Part shown: one piece after another, positions 36,615 to 48,800 of the stretch
How the letters are laid out: each line of letters begins with the position of its first letter
How positions within the stretch are numbered: position 1 is the stretch's first letter
Assembly (NCBI RefSeq): GCF_937616625.2
Contig: NC_065576.1
Span: 18,564,001-18,628,000 of the forward strand
Origin: Mercurialis annua
Taxonomy: Eukaryota > Streptophyta > Magnoliopsida > Malpighiales > Euphorbiaceae
Direction: 5' to 3'
DNA: 64,000 bases
Notes under the pieces: model-generated
Database searches by the model: none
Told to the model about the DNA's origin: nothing
The model's input: only the letters and a program-made list of their open reading frames with translations
Program-made: the position numbers and the translations under genes

Positions 36615-37193
36615 ATTTTGATCTATTCTCGGAGTGAGGAGGAGCATGCTTACCATTTGAGGACTATACTACAGACGTTGCGTGAGCATCAGTTGTACGC
36701 TAAGTTCTCAAAATGTGAGTTCTGGTTGGATCAGGTTACCTTTCTAGGACACGTGGTGTCGAAAGATGGGATCAAGGTTGATCCGAAGAAGATTGAGGCG
36801 GTTATGGATTGGCAGAGGCCAAGGTCAGTTACCGAGATCAGAAGTTTTCTGGGTTTAGCTGGCTACTATCGTTGGTTCGTGCAAGATTTCTCCAGAATAT
36901 CTGCACCTTTGACTAAACTGACACAGAAGGGTGTCAAGTTTGAGTGGACTGACAAGTGCGAGGCGAGCTTTGAGAAGCTCAAAGAGATTTTGACTACAGC
37001 TCCGGTTTTGGCATTGCCTTCTGGCATTGATGGTTTCACAGTGTATTGTGATGCGTCTCGGATTGGTTTGGGTTGCGTTCTGATGCAACATGGACAGGTG
37101 ATTGCCTATGCTTCCAGACAGTTGAAGAAGCATGAGGTGAATTACCCTACTCATGATTTAGAGTTGGCAGCTGTGGTTTTTGCGTTGAAAATC

Positions 37194-37196
37194 TGA
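37194..37196 (+). other. In-frame stop 3 (TGA) within RNase H
   Basis: Follows VVFALKI and precedes RHYLY, where tryptophan is standard; TGG to TGA by one transition. Confidence 0.92.
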
Positions 37197-37682
37197 AGGC
37201 ATTATTTGTATGATGCTACTTGTGAGATTTTCACTGATCATAAGAGTTTGAAGTATATCTTTGATCAGAGAGAATTGAACTTGAGACAGAGGAGGTGGCT
37301 AGAGTTGCTGAAAGACTATGACTGTACTATTCAGTACCATCCTGGTAAGGCTAATGTGGTAGCCGATGCGTTGAGTCGCAAGTCTTCGGGCAGCTTGGCT
37401 CATATTTCTGAGATTGGGCGTAGACCCATGGTTAGAGAGTGGGACAATTTGATAGCTTCAGGCTATGGTTTTCAGATTTCTCAGACTGGTTGTTTGTCAG
37501 CACATTTACAAGTGCAACCCGTTTTGATTGATCGGATCAAAGCTTTACAAGCTGAGGATCCACAGTTTAAACGGATTATTGAGGAAGTACAGCAGGATGG
37601 AAATTCTGAGTTTACTTTTGTGGATGGTGTTCTGAGACATGGTTCGAGATTGTGTGTTCCGGATTCAGATGGTTTGAGGGAC

Positions 37683-37685
37683 TAG
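37683..37685 (+). other. In-frame stop 4 (TAG) before the integrase zinc finger
   Basis: Lies 15 codons before the first histidine of the HHCC finger. The original residue is not conserved enough to name; Trp or Gln would both need one transition. Confidence 0.88.
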
Positions 37686-38948
37686 ATTCTGGAAGAAGCG
37701 CACAAGTCTGCTTATAGTGTTCATCCGGGTTCTACTAAGATGTACCATGATCTTAAGGGTACCTACTGGTGGAGCGGGATGAAGAAGGATGTCGCTGAGT
37801 ATGTTTCTAAGTGCCTGACTTGCCAGCAGGTGAAGCTGGAGCATCAGAGACCTTTTGGCTATCTGCAGCCACTACCTATTCCAGAGTGGAAGTGGGAGCG
37901 GATTGCTATGGATTTCGTGGTTGGTTTACCACGTACTCGACAGGGGTACGATTCCATCTGGGTGATAGTTGACCGTATGACCAAGTCAGCTCATTTCCTA
38001 CCGATCAAGGTTTCGTATACTGCTTCGAGGTTGGCTCAGTTGTACATCGACAGGATTGTCAGTTTGCATGGTGTACCGGTTTCTATTGTTTCAGACAGAG
38101 GTTCTGTGTTTACTTCGAGGTTCTGGAAAGCGTTGCAGGAATCTTTGGGTTCTCGGTTGGATTTCAGTACAGCTTTTCATCCTGAGACTGATAGTCAGTT
38201 TGAGAGGACTATTCAGACATTGGAGGATATGCTCAGGATGTGTGTTCTCGATTTTCAGGGTAGCTGGGATACTCATTTGCCGTTGATTGAGTTTTCTTAT
38301 AACAACAGTTATCACGCGAGTATCGAGATGGCGCCGTATGAGGCTTTGTACGGGCGCAAGTGTATATCTCCTATCTGTTGGGAGGAGGTCGGAGAGCGTA
38401 AACTCTCGGGAGCGGAGATTATTCAGATTACCTCAGAGAAGGTACCGTTGATTAAGCGGAGGTTAGAGACTGCTTTTAGTCGGCATAAGAGTTATGCTGA
38501 TCCGAAGAGGAAAGACATTGAGTTCCAGGTTGGTGATTTCGTATTTCTTCGGGTTTCACCTATGAAAGGCGTGGTTCGTTTTGGTGTCAAGGGAAAGTTG
38601 GCACCGAGGTATATTGGTCCTTATGAGATTTCGGAGAGGATTGGAGTTGTGGCTTATCGTCTGGTTCTACCGCCAGACATGTCGTTAGTACATCCTGTGT
38701 TTCACGTTTCTATATTGAGAAAGTGCATTTCTGATCCTTCGCACGTGATTGTGCCCCAGAGTGTTGAGATTGACCAGGAGCTGTCCTATGAGGAACAGCC
38801 AGTTGAGATTGTTGATACGCAGGTGCGTAAATTGCGGAACAAGGAGATTCCGATGGTCAAAGTTCTCTGGCGCAATCATTCTGTAGAGGAGTGTACTTGG
38901 GAGACCGAGTTGGATATGCGGAATCGCTATCCTTTTCTTTTTCCGTGA

Positions 38949-39066
38949 GGTACGATATCTTGATTTCTGTGACTTTTTATAATTTCTACTTGTGTTACGT
39001 GTTGTTCTGGTGTGAATTGCCTATCGTGTTAAATTCGAGGACGAATTTTTAATTAGTTGGGGAGAA
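38949..39066 (+). other. 3' untranslated region and polypurine tract of the Tekay element
   Basis: A short 118-bp stretch follows the pol stop. It contains AAATTCGAGGACGAATTTTT, an inverted repeat (AAATTCG/CGAATTT) also found in variant form in the LARD-like element, then the polypurine tract TTGGGGAGAA at 39057-39066 adjoining the 3' LTR. Confidence 0.88.
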
Positions 39067-40407
39067 TGTAATATCCGTAAAATTTTAAATTATTTTTCCG
39101 TTAATTTTCCGGTGGTTTTCTGGTCATTTTATTTATTTTTGTGATTTTGGACTTCCGGTTTGGTTTGTGGTTCAACCGGAGGGTTGAACCACCTTTCTTA
39201 GTTATCAGGTCTCATTTTGAGACCTGATTATGTTGGTCTCGTACGAGACCTCTCCATTATCTGCCCTGGTCTCGTTCGAGACCAGGCAGTCTCAAATGAG
39301 ACCTCAGCAGTTTTGCTGAGTCTCGTTCGAGACTTGTAACGTCCGTTTGGGGGCCTTGATTTTCTGCCATTACTATTCTGATTTCCTTCCTTTTCCAGCT
39401 GATTTGATTTCTCATTTTCCTTTCCTACATATTCAGAAAACTCTTGCTTCCATTCTTTTCGTTTTTCTCCATAGTTTTCACCTCCAAATTCTGCTCCAAA
39501 CTCAGCTCCATTGGTAAGTATTCTTAAGTTGTAATTTCAGTTTTCTTGTTTTAAACACCTTTCGGTTTTCTGATCCGTGTGTGTTCGTTTCTAGATCGAA
39601 ACTGAAACCGTTTGATTTCAGGCGTTCTAAACTCGTATACCTTCGATTCAATTCGTTCGCTTCGCTTAACGGTACGCCGTTGATCTCGTTATCTTGCCGT
39701 TCGGTTTATCGCTTTTAGTTGTCCATTTACTGTTCTTATTTCCTTTTGGCTCTGCCGAATGTTATCATCTTCCCTTGGCCATGGGTTTGTTTGTTTGGAT
39801 TTTTGATCTCTTGGGTAATTGTTAGTTTATGATTTCATGGAGTTATCAATCCGTTTTCCATTTTCGTGTTAAGGATTTGGTTTCGGCAGTTAACGTTTGA
39901 TGTTTGATTCTCCTTGTTAAATGATTATGGGTGTGTAGCAATGGTGTTATGTTGATTTGGATTGATTTATGGCTATTAGGTTGCTTTGGTTTGATGAGGA
40001 TTGATAAATGAACTTAGCTTCAGAAACTTAAAAATGGTGATATGCTAATACAAGGGTGGCGGGTTGTTTGATATTTGATTTGGAGAAGATGGTTGAATTC
40101 TCACTTTAGTCACCAATGTCTTTTACTTAAAACAAATTAATCCTTAAGGTTAAACTTTAAACTAATAACTTGGGTTTTTATATTATGTATAAATTAAATA
40201 GTGGAAATGATAGATAACTATAAATTAAGTTAATATAATTACTCGGGTAGTTATATTTGCTTTCGATGTCGTTTTGTCAAAAGTTGGCTAAATTACAATT
40301 TAGCCCCTGAACTTATTTATAACCTTATTAAGTAGATTTTTGATTAGTAACTTTATATTGGGTTCTAATTATAAACAAAAACAATTAATTTGATTTCGGA
40401 TATCATT

Positions 40408-40488
40408 TTGGCTAAAGTACAATTTAGTCCCTAATTGGCTTAAGTACAATTTAGTCCCTAACTGGCTAAAGTACAATTTAGTCCCTAA
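40408..40488 (+). repeat. 27-bp LTR tandem repeat, three units (3' LTR)
   Basis: Units start at 40408, 40435 and 40462; each ends in TTTAGTCCCTAA. Confidence 0.9.
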
Positions 40489-41199
40489 ACTTTTTATAGC
40501 TTATTCAATTAAGTTTTTGGGTCGTAACTTGGGTTACTTGATATTGAAGTTATTGAGTTCCGCTTTTAAAATGGATTATTATTTTGTTAATTTATTTTAT
40601 AAATATAAACTTGGGTTTATATTTGATAAACGTTTTGAATCGGGTTAGACTTGGGTCGCCCGACAAGTGAGGTTAGCTTGGTAGTTTATGATAACTCGGC
40701 TAACCCACTATTTGGAAATTATTTATTATTTAAAATTATTAAATAATATTTATAAATTGAATTATAAGCGAGAACTCAATAGACTTATATTATTTGGGTT
40801 TTATTACCTAATGGGTATTATTTGTGTGTGATTTGGATTATTTATTCCGACATGTTATTTGTGCTAGTCCTATGTGGTGTCTAGTACTCTTTAGAGTTAG
40901 GGTCTGATTTTAATAATTATTTTATTTGTCTAGACTCGTCTACTGTTCGTGCTTCATAGGCGAACCAGAGTTAGTTGCTTGCCGGTATTTCACGTGGATT
41001 AGTAAGCAGTGAGTTTATTTTTTACTATTTACCGCTTTATTAAGTAAATTGTTATTTTAATATTAAATATATATATTGTACGTATATTTCGAACTGTTTT
41101 TATATTATGGCTTCTAGTTGGAACATGCTACCTAATGGGCATGATTAGGACTGCGTACGCACCGGTATTGATCTGGGTAAGGTATATATGGAAATGTGG

Positions 41200-41317
41200 T
41201 AACTCGGTGTGAGCATAGCTCTCGGGACCAGGTAGAGTAACTCGGTGTAGCTCAGCTCTCGGGACTCTGGTATAAGTGTGGTCAGTGGTAACTCGGTGTA
41301 GCTCAGCTCTCGGGACC
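41200..41317 (+). repeat. Three-copy LTR repeat containing AACTCGGTGT (3' LTR)
   Basis: Counterpart of 32931-33048 with one substitution in the first copy (CATAGCTCTC against CATAGATCTC). Confidence 0.85.
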
Positions 41318-41912
41318 AGACCTGTTGGATTATGTTTATTATTTAGAATTGTGGATTAGGGTTCCAACTATTATTCGTAATATCGTATTTAAACGTTTTA
41401 AACAGTTTTAAAGGTTTTCCACTTAATAAATGTAGATAGTGGTATCAACTCATCTCAGTATATCTGACCCCGTTGTTTTCCCAATTTTCCCCAGGATTAT
41501 GATCTGAGAGAGTCTGGTGATCTCCGCATTTACTTTTCTTCGGAGGTTCCATTTATTTTAGTAGGACTGTAAAACTGTTTTATTCTTAGACCGCAGTAGT
41601 AACTAGACGTCTTTATTATTATTATTTATTTTGTCGGATTGGTTCGACTGGTTATATTGCTCTGGCATGTTATATAATTATTTCGAATTATTTATGTTAT
41701 ATCTATTTTAGACTCGGATTTGATTAAGCATGTTATATTAACTATTGAATATTATAACTGCTAGTTTTAGGCTGAAGTCTCGGTTGCCCCCGAGCATTGG
41801 TTTTCTGCAGGTTTATGTGTTTATGGGATAAATGAAAGGCTAGCTTTGGGTTTTGGTACTACATTACCCATACCCTAGCGCCGGTCGCGATTCATGAAAA
41901 TGGGTCGTGACA

Positions 41913-41917
41913 GAAAC
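41913..41917 (+). other. Target-site duplication GAAAC, right copy
   Basis: Exact match to 30801-30805 and in phase with the monomer interrupted there. Confidence 0.95.
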
Positions 41918-44900
41918 GCTTGGATTTGTTTTGTAACTTTTGTAAACGTTTGGCTTAAATTCCTAAAAAAGTTAAATGCTTGGATATGTTTCGTAACGTT
42001 TGTAAACGTTTGGCTTAAATTGCTAAAAAGGTGAAACGCTTGTATTTGTTTTGTAAAGTTTGTAAGCCTTTGGCTTAAATTTCTAAAAAGGCAAAAAATT
42101 TGGATTTGTTTCGTAACGTTTGTAACCGTTTGGCTTAAATCGCTAAAAAGGTGAATCGTTTGGATTTGTTTCGTAATGTTTGTAAACGTTTGGCTTAAAT
42201 CTCAAAAAAGGTGAAACGTTTGGATTTGTTCCATAACGTTTGTAAACGTTTGGCTTCAATTGCTAAAAAGGTAAAACGCTTGGTTTTAGTTCGTAACATT
42301 GGTAAAGGTTTGGCTGAAATCGCTAAAAATGTGAAACGTTTGGATTAGTTTCGTAACATTTTAAACGTTTGGTTTTGTTTCGTAGCTTTTGTAAACGTTT
42401 GGCTTAAATTGCTAAAAAGGTGAAACGTTTGGATTTGTTTTGTAACGTTTGTAAATGTTTGGCTTAAATTGGTAAAAAGGAGAAATGTTTGGATTTGTTT
42501 CGTAACGTTTGTAAACTTTTGGCTTAAATCACTAAAAAGGTTCTATGTTTGGATTTGTTTTGTAACGTTTGTAAACGTTTGGCTTAAATCGCAAAAAAGG
42601 TAAAACGTTTGGATTTGTTTCGTAACGTTTGTAAATGTTTGGCTTAAATCGCTAAAAAGGTGAAATGTTTGGATTTGTTTTGTAACGTTTGTAAATGCTT
42701 GGCTTAAATCGCTGAAAAGGTGAAACGTTTGGATTTGTTTCGTAACGTTTGTAAACGTTTAACTTAAATTGCTGAAAATGTGAAACGCTTGGATTTATTT
42801 TGTAACGTTTGTAAAGGTTTGGCATAAATTACTAAAAAGGTTAAACGCTTGGATTTGTTTCAGAACGTTTGTATACATTTGGCTTAAATTTCTAATAAGG
42901 TGAAACGCTTGGATTTGTTTCGTAACGTTTGTAAACGTTTGGCTTAAATTGCTTAAAAGGTGAAACGCTTGGCTTAGTTTCGTAACGTTTGTAAAGGTTT
43001 GGCTTAAATCGCTAAAAATGTGAAACGTTTGGATTTGTTTCGAAACGTTTTAAACGTTTTGTTTTGTTTCGTAACGTTTGTAAATGTTTGGCTTGAATCA
43101 CTAAAAATGTGAAACGTCTGGATTTGTTTCGTAACGATATAAACGTTTGGTTTTGTTTCGTAACGTTTGTAAACGTTCGGCTTAAATCGCTAAATGGGAA
43201 AACGTTTGGATTTGTTTCATAACGTTCGGAAACGTTTGGCTTAAATTGCTAAAAAGGCGAATCGTTTGGATTTTTTTCGTAACGTTAGTAAACGTTTGAC
43301 TTAAATCGCTAAAAAGGTGAAACGTTTGGATTTGTTTCGTAAAGTTTGTAAATGTTTTGCTTAAATCGCTAAAATGGTGAAACATTTGGATTTGTTTTGT
43401 AACGTTTGTAAACGTTTGGCTTAATTTGCTAAAAAGGTGAAACGTTTGGATTTGTTTCGTAATGTTTGGCTTAAATCGATAAAAAGGTGAAACGTTTGGA
43501 TTTGTTACGTAACTTTTGTAAACGTCTGGCTTATATTGTTAAAAAGGCGAAACGTTTGGATTTCTTTCGTAACGGTTGTAAACGTTTGGCTTAAATTGCT
43601 AAAAAGGTGAAACTCTTGGATTTTTTTCGTAACATTTGTAAACGTTTGGCTTAAATCGCTAAAAAGGTGAAGCTTTTGGATATGTTTCCTAACATTTGTA
43701 AACGTTTGGGTTAAATCACTAAAAAGGTGAAACGTTTGGGTTTGTTTCGTAACGTTTGTAAACGTTAGGCATAAATCGCTAAAAAAGGGAAACATTTGGA
43801 TTTGTTTCGTAACGTTTTAAACGTTTTGCTTAAATCGCTAAAAAGGGGAAACGTTTGGATTTGTTTTGAACTTTTTATAAACATTCGGCTTAAATCGCTA
43901 AAAAGGTGAAACGTTTGGATTTGTTTCGTAATGTTTGTAAACATTCGGCTTAAATCGCTAAAAATGTGAAACATTAGGATTTGTTTCGTAACGTTTTTAA
44001 ATGTTTGGCTTAATTTGCTAAAAAGGTGAAACGCTTGGATTTGTTTTGTAACTTTTGTAAACATTTGGATGAAATTCCTAAAAATGTTAAACGCTTGGAT
44101 TTGTTTCATAACGTTTGTAAACGTTTGGCTTAAATTGCTAAAAAGGTGAAACACTTGGATTTGTTTTGTAAAGTTTGTAAGTGTTTGGCTTAAATTTCTA
44201 AAAAGGCGATTTTTTTTGATTTGTTTCATAACGTTTGTAAACGTTTGGCTTAAATCGCTAAAAAGGTGAAGCGTTTGGATTTGTTTTGTAATGTTTGTAA
44301 ACGTTTAGCTTAAATCTCAAAAAAAGTTGAAACTTTTGGATTAGTTCCGTAACGTTTGTAAACGTTTGTCCTAAATTGTTAAAAGGTAAAACGCTTGGTT
44401 TTGTTTCGTAACATTTGTAAAGGTTTGGCTTAAATCGCTAAAAAGGGGAAACGTTTGGTTTTGTTTCGTAATTTTTGTAAACGTTTCGCTTAAATCGCTA
44501 AAAAGGTGAAAAGTTTGGATTTGTTTCTTAACGTTTGTAAACGTTTGGCTTAAATTGCTAACGCTTGGATTTGTTTCGTAGCGATTTTAAAAGTTTGGTT
44601 AAATTGCTAAAAAGGTGAAACGCTTGGATTTGTTTTGTAACTTTTGTAAACGTTTGGCTTAAATTGCTAAAAAGGAGAAACATTTGGATTTGTTTCATAG
44701 CCTTTCTAAACGTTTGGCTTAAATCGCTAAAAAGGTGAAACGTTTAGATTTTTTTCGTAACGTTTATAAACATTTGCCTTAATTTGCTAAAAAGGTGAAA
44801 CTCTTGGATTTTTTTCGTAATGTTTGTAAACGTTTGGCTTACATCGCTAAAAAGGTGAGATGTTTGGATTTGTTTCGTAACGTGTTAAATGTTTGGTTTT

Positions 44901-45876
44901 GATTCGTAACTTTTGTAAACGTTTGGCTTAAATCGCTAAAAACGTGAAACGTTTGGATTTGTTTCGTAATGTTTGTAAACGTTTGGCTTAAATTGCTAAA
45001 AACATGAAACACTTGGATTTGTTTCGTAACGTTTATAAACGTTTGGCTTAAATTGCTAAAAAGGTGAAACGCTTGGATTTGTTTCATAACGTTTGTAAAC
45101 GTTTGGCTTAAATTGCTATAAAGGTGAAACGCTTGGTTTTGTGTCATAATATTTTTAAACGTTTGGTTTAAATCGCTAAAAATGTGAAACGTTTGGATTT
45201 GTTTCGTAACATTTTAAACGTTTGGTTTTGTTTCGTAACATTTGTAAACGTTTGGCTTAAATCGCTAAAAAGGTAAAACGTTTGGATTTTTTTCATAACG
45301 TTTGTAAACATTTGTCTTAAATCGCTAAAAAGGTAAAATGTTTGGATTTGTTTCGAAACATTTGTAAACATTTGGCTTAAATCGCTAAAAAGGTGAAACG
45401 TCTGGATTTGTTTCATAACGTTTGTAAAAGTTTGGCTTAAATTGCTAAAAAGGAGAAACATTTGGATTTGTTTGGAATAATTTTAAACGTTTGGCTTAAA
45501 TCGCTAAAAAGGTGAAACGTTTGGATTTGTTTCGTAACTTTTGTAAACCTTTGGCTTAAATTGATAAAAAGGTGAAACGCTTTGATTTGTTTCGTAACGT
45601 TTGTATACGTTTGGCTTAAATTACTAAAAACGAGAAACGCTTGTATTTGTTTCGTAACGTTTGTAAACGTTTGGCTTAAACTGATAAAAAGGTGAAACGT
45701 TTGGATTTGTTTCGTAGCGTTTATAAATGTTAGGCTTAAATCGCTACAAAGGTGAAACGTTTGAATTTGTTTCCTACTATATGTAAACGTTTTGCTTAAA
45801 TCGCTAAAAAGGTGAAACGTTTAGATTTGTTTCGTATTTTTTTTGTAAACGTTTGGCTTAAATTTCTAAAAATGTG

Positions 45877-48800
45877 GAAACGCTTGGGTTTGTTTCGTAA
45901 CGTTTGTAAACATTTGGCTTAAATTACTAAAAAGGTGAAACGCTTGGTTTTTTTTCGTAACGTTTGCAAACGTTTGGCTTAAATTGCTAAAAATGGGAAA
46001 CATTTGGATATGTTTCGTAACGTTTGTAAACATTTGTCTTCAATCGCTAAAAAGGTGAAACATTTGGATATGTTTCGTAACATTTGTAAACATTTCGCTT
46101 AAATCGTTAAAAAGGTGAAATGTTTGGATTTGTTTCGTAACGTTTTAAACGTTTGGCTTAAATTGCTAAAATGGGGAAACGTTTGAATTTGTTTCGTAAC
46201 GTTTGTAAACGTTTGACTAAATTCGCTAAAAAGGTGAAACATTTGGTTTTGTTTCGTAATTTTTTAAACGTTTGGTTTAAATTGCTAAAAAGGTAAAACG
46301 TTTGGATTTGTTTCGTAACGTTTTAAACAATTGGCTTAAATCGCTAAAATGGGGAAACATTTGAATTTGTTTCGTAACGTTTGTAAACGTTTGGCTAAAA
46401 TCGCTAAAAAGATGAAACGTTTGGTTTTGTTTCGTAATTTTTGTAAATGTTTCGCTTAAATCGCTAAAAAGGTGAAAAGTTTGGATTTGTTTCTTACCGT
46501 TTGTAAACGTTTGGCTTAAATTGCTAACGCCTGGATTTGTTTCGTAACGTTTGTAAACGTTTGGCTTAAATTGCTAAAAAGGTGAAACGCTTGGATTTGT
46601 TTTGTAACTTTTGTAAACGTTTGGCTTAAATTCCTAAAAAAGTTAAACGCTTGGATATGTTTCGTAACGTTTGTAAACGTTTGGCTTAAATTGCTAAAAA
46701 GGTGAAACGCTTGTATTTGTTTTGTAAAGTTTGTAAGCCTTTGGCTTAAATTTCTAAAAAGGCAAAAAATTTGGATTTGTTTCGTAACGTTTGTAGCCGT
46801 TTGGCTTAAATCGCTAAAAAGGTGAATCGTTTGGATTTGTTTCGTAATGTTTGTAAACGTTTGGCTTAAATCTCAAAAAAGGTGAAACGTTTGGATTTGT
46901 TCCATAACGTTTGTAAACGATTGGCTTCAATTGCTAAAAAGGTAAAACGCTTGGTTTTAGTTCGTAACATTGGTAAAGGTTTGGCTGAAATCGCTAAAAA
47001 TGTGAAACGTTTGGATTAGTTTCGTAACGTTTTAAACGTTTGGTTTTGTTTTGTAGCTTTTGTAAACGTTGTGCTTAAATCGCTAAAAAGGTGAAACGTT
47101 TGGATTTGTTTTGTAACGTTTGTAAACGTTACGTTTGTAAACTTTTGGCTTAAATCACTAAAAAGGTTCTATGTTTGGATTTGTTTTGTAACGTTTGTAA
47201 ACGCTTGGCTTAAATCGCAAAAAAGGTAAAACGTTTGGATTTGTTTCGTAACGTTTGTAAATGTTTGGCTTAAATCGCTAAAAAGGTGAAACGTTTGGAT
47301 TTGTTTTGTAACGTTTGTAAATGTTTGGCTTAAATCGCTGAAAAGGTGAAACGTTTGGATTTGTTTCGTAACGTTTGTAAACGTTTAACTTAAATTGCTG
47401 AAAAGGTGAAACGCTTGGATTTATTTTGTAACGTTTGTAAAGGTTTGGCATAAATTACTAAAAAGGTTAAACGCTTGGATTTGTTTCAGAACGTTTGTAT
47501 ACATTTGGCTTAAACTTCTAATAAGGTGAAACGCTTGGATTTGTTTCGTAACATTTGTAAACGTTTGGCTTAAATTGCTTAAAAGGTGAAACGCTTGGCT
47601 TAGTTTCGTAACGTTTGTAAAGGTTTGGCTTAAATCGCTAAAAATGTGAAACGTTTGGATTTGTTTCGAAACGTTTTAAACGTTTTGTTTTGTTTCGTAA
47701 CGTTTGTAAATGTTTGGCTTGAATCACTACAAATGTGAAACGTTTGGATTTGTTTCGTAACGATATAAACGTTTGGTTTTGTTTCGTAACGTTTGTAAAC
47801 GTTTGGCTTAAATCGCTAAATGGGGAAACGTTTGGATTTGTTTCATAACGTTCGGAAACGTTTGGCTTAAATTGCTAAAAAGGCGAATCGTTTGGATTTT
47901 TTTCGTAACGTTAGTAAACGTTTGACTTAAATCGCTAAAAAGGTGAAACGTTTGGATTTGTTTCGTAAAGTTTGTAAATGTTTTGCTTAAATCGCTAAAA
48001 TGGTGAAACATTTGGATTTGTTTTGTAACGTTTGTAAACGTTTGGCTTAATTTGCTAAAAAGGTGAAACGTTTGGATTTGTTTCGTAATGTTTGGCTTAA
48101 ATCGATAAAAAGGTGAAACGTTTGGATTTGTTACGTAACTTTTGTAAACGTTTGGCTTATATTGTTAAAAAGGTGAAACGTTTGGATTTCTTTCGTAACG
48201 GTTGTAAACGTTTGGCTTAAATTGCTAAAAAGGTGAAACTCTTGGATTTTTTTCGTAACATTTGTAAACGTTTGGCTTAATTCGCTAAAAAGGTGAAGCT
48301 TTTGGATATGTTTCCTAACATTTGTAAACGTTTGGGTTAAATCACTAAAAAGGTGAAACGTTTGGGTTTGTTTCGTAACGTTTATAAACGTTAGGCATAA
48401 ATCGCTAAAAAGGAGAAACGTTTGGATTTGTTTCGTAACGTTTTAAACGTTTTGCTTAAATCGCTAAAAAGGGGAACGTTTGGATTTGTTTTGAACTTTT
48501 TGTAAACATTCGGCTTAAATCGCTAAAAAGGTGAAACGTTTGGATTTGTTTCGTAATGTTTGTAAACATTCGGCTTAAATCGCTAAAAAGGTGAAACGTT
48601 AGGATTTGTTTCGTAACGTTTTTAAATGTTTGGCTTAATTTGCTAAAAAGGTGAAACGCTTGGATTTGTTTTGTAACTTTTGTAAACGTTTGGCTGAAAT
48701 TCCTAAAAATGTTAAACGCTTGGATTTGTTTCATAACGTTTGTAAACGTTTGGCTTAAATTGCTAAAAAGGTGAAACACTTGGATTTGTTTTGTAAAGTT

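Larger units (their letters stand above)
33984..38948 (+). pseudogene. gag-pol: gag-pol polyprotein of Tekay-type chromovirus, broken by four in-frame stops
   Basis: One reading frame, with no frameshift, spans 1654 codons; a TAG lies two codons upstream, so ATG 33984 is the first usable start. Domains: Gly/Arg-rich N-terminus (about residues 38-75), retrotransposon Gag domain (about 190-290), zinc knuckle CFTCGQPGHFSREC (from 417), aspartic protease with DAGATHSF (D540), reverse transcriptase (about 765-930), RNase H starting VYCDAS (D1023), integrase with an HHCC finger (from H1240) and D1310, D1371, E1407 (D-D35-E), and a C-terminal chromodomain (about 1605-1650). Breaks: TAG 34326-34328, TAG 36255-36257, TGA 37194-37196, TAG 37683-37685. 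The reverse-transcriptase motif reads FIDN instead of the family's FIDD (Asn877). Integrase catalytic residues are intact. The product would act in cytoplasmic virus-like particles and, for integrase, in the nucleus. This copy cannot make a complete polyprotein. Confidence 0.95.
30806..41912 (+). mobile_element. Tekay/Del-type Ty3/gypsy chromovirus, structurally complete, coding region inactivated (11107 bp)
   Basis: All structural parts are present: 5' LTR, initiator tRNA-Met primer-binding site, gag-pol frame in the order gag, protease, reverse transcriptase, RNase H, integrase, chromodomain, then polypurine tract, 3' LTR and a 5-bp target duplication. Integrase after RNase H defines Ty3/gypsy; a C-terminal chromodomain-like tail ending in RYPFLF is typical of the plant Tekay (Del) clade. 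LTRs of 2838 and 2846 bp differ by about 27 substitutions noticed by eye (near 1%), a 20-bp deletion, a 27-bp repeat unit and 1 bp. Four internal stop codons and a changed reverse-transcriptase active site make this copy inactive. Confidence 0.95.
39067..41912 (+). mobile_element. 3' LTR of the Tekay-type element (2846 bp)
   Basis: Same ends as the 5' LTR. Its length differs by +8, which I can account for completely: one GGTCTCG-flanked 20-bp unit lost near 39240, one 27-bp repeat unit gained (40408-40488) and one T gained near 41013. Confidence 0.96.
30094..45876. repeat. Higher-order repeat copy 2 (4671 bp of satellite, interrupted by the Tekay element)
   Basis: Marker to marker distance is 15783 bp; subtracting the 11107-bp element and one 5-bp target duplication leaves 4671 bp. 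The second marker is at 43135. The element therefore inserted into an already formed higher-order repeat. Confidence 0.85.
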
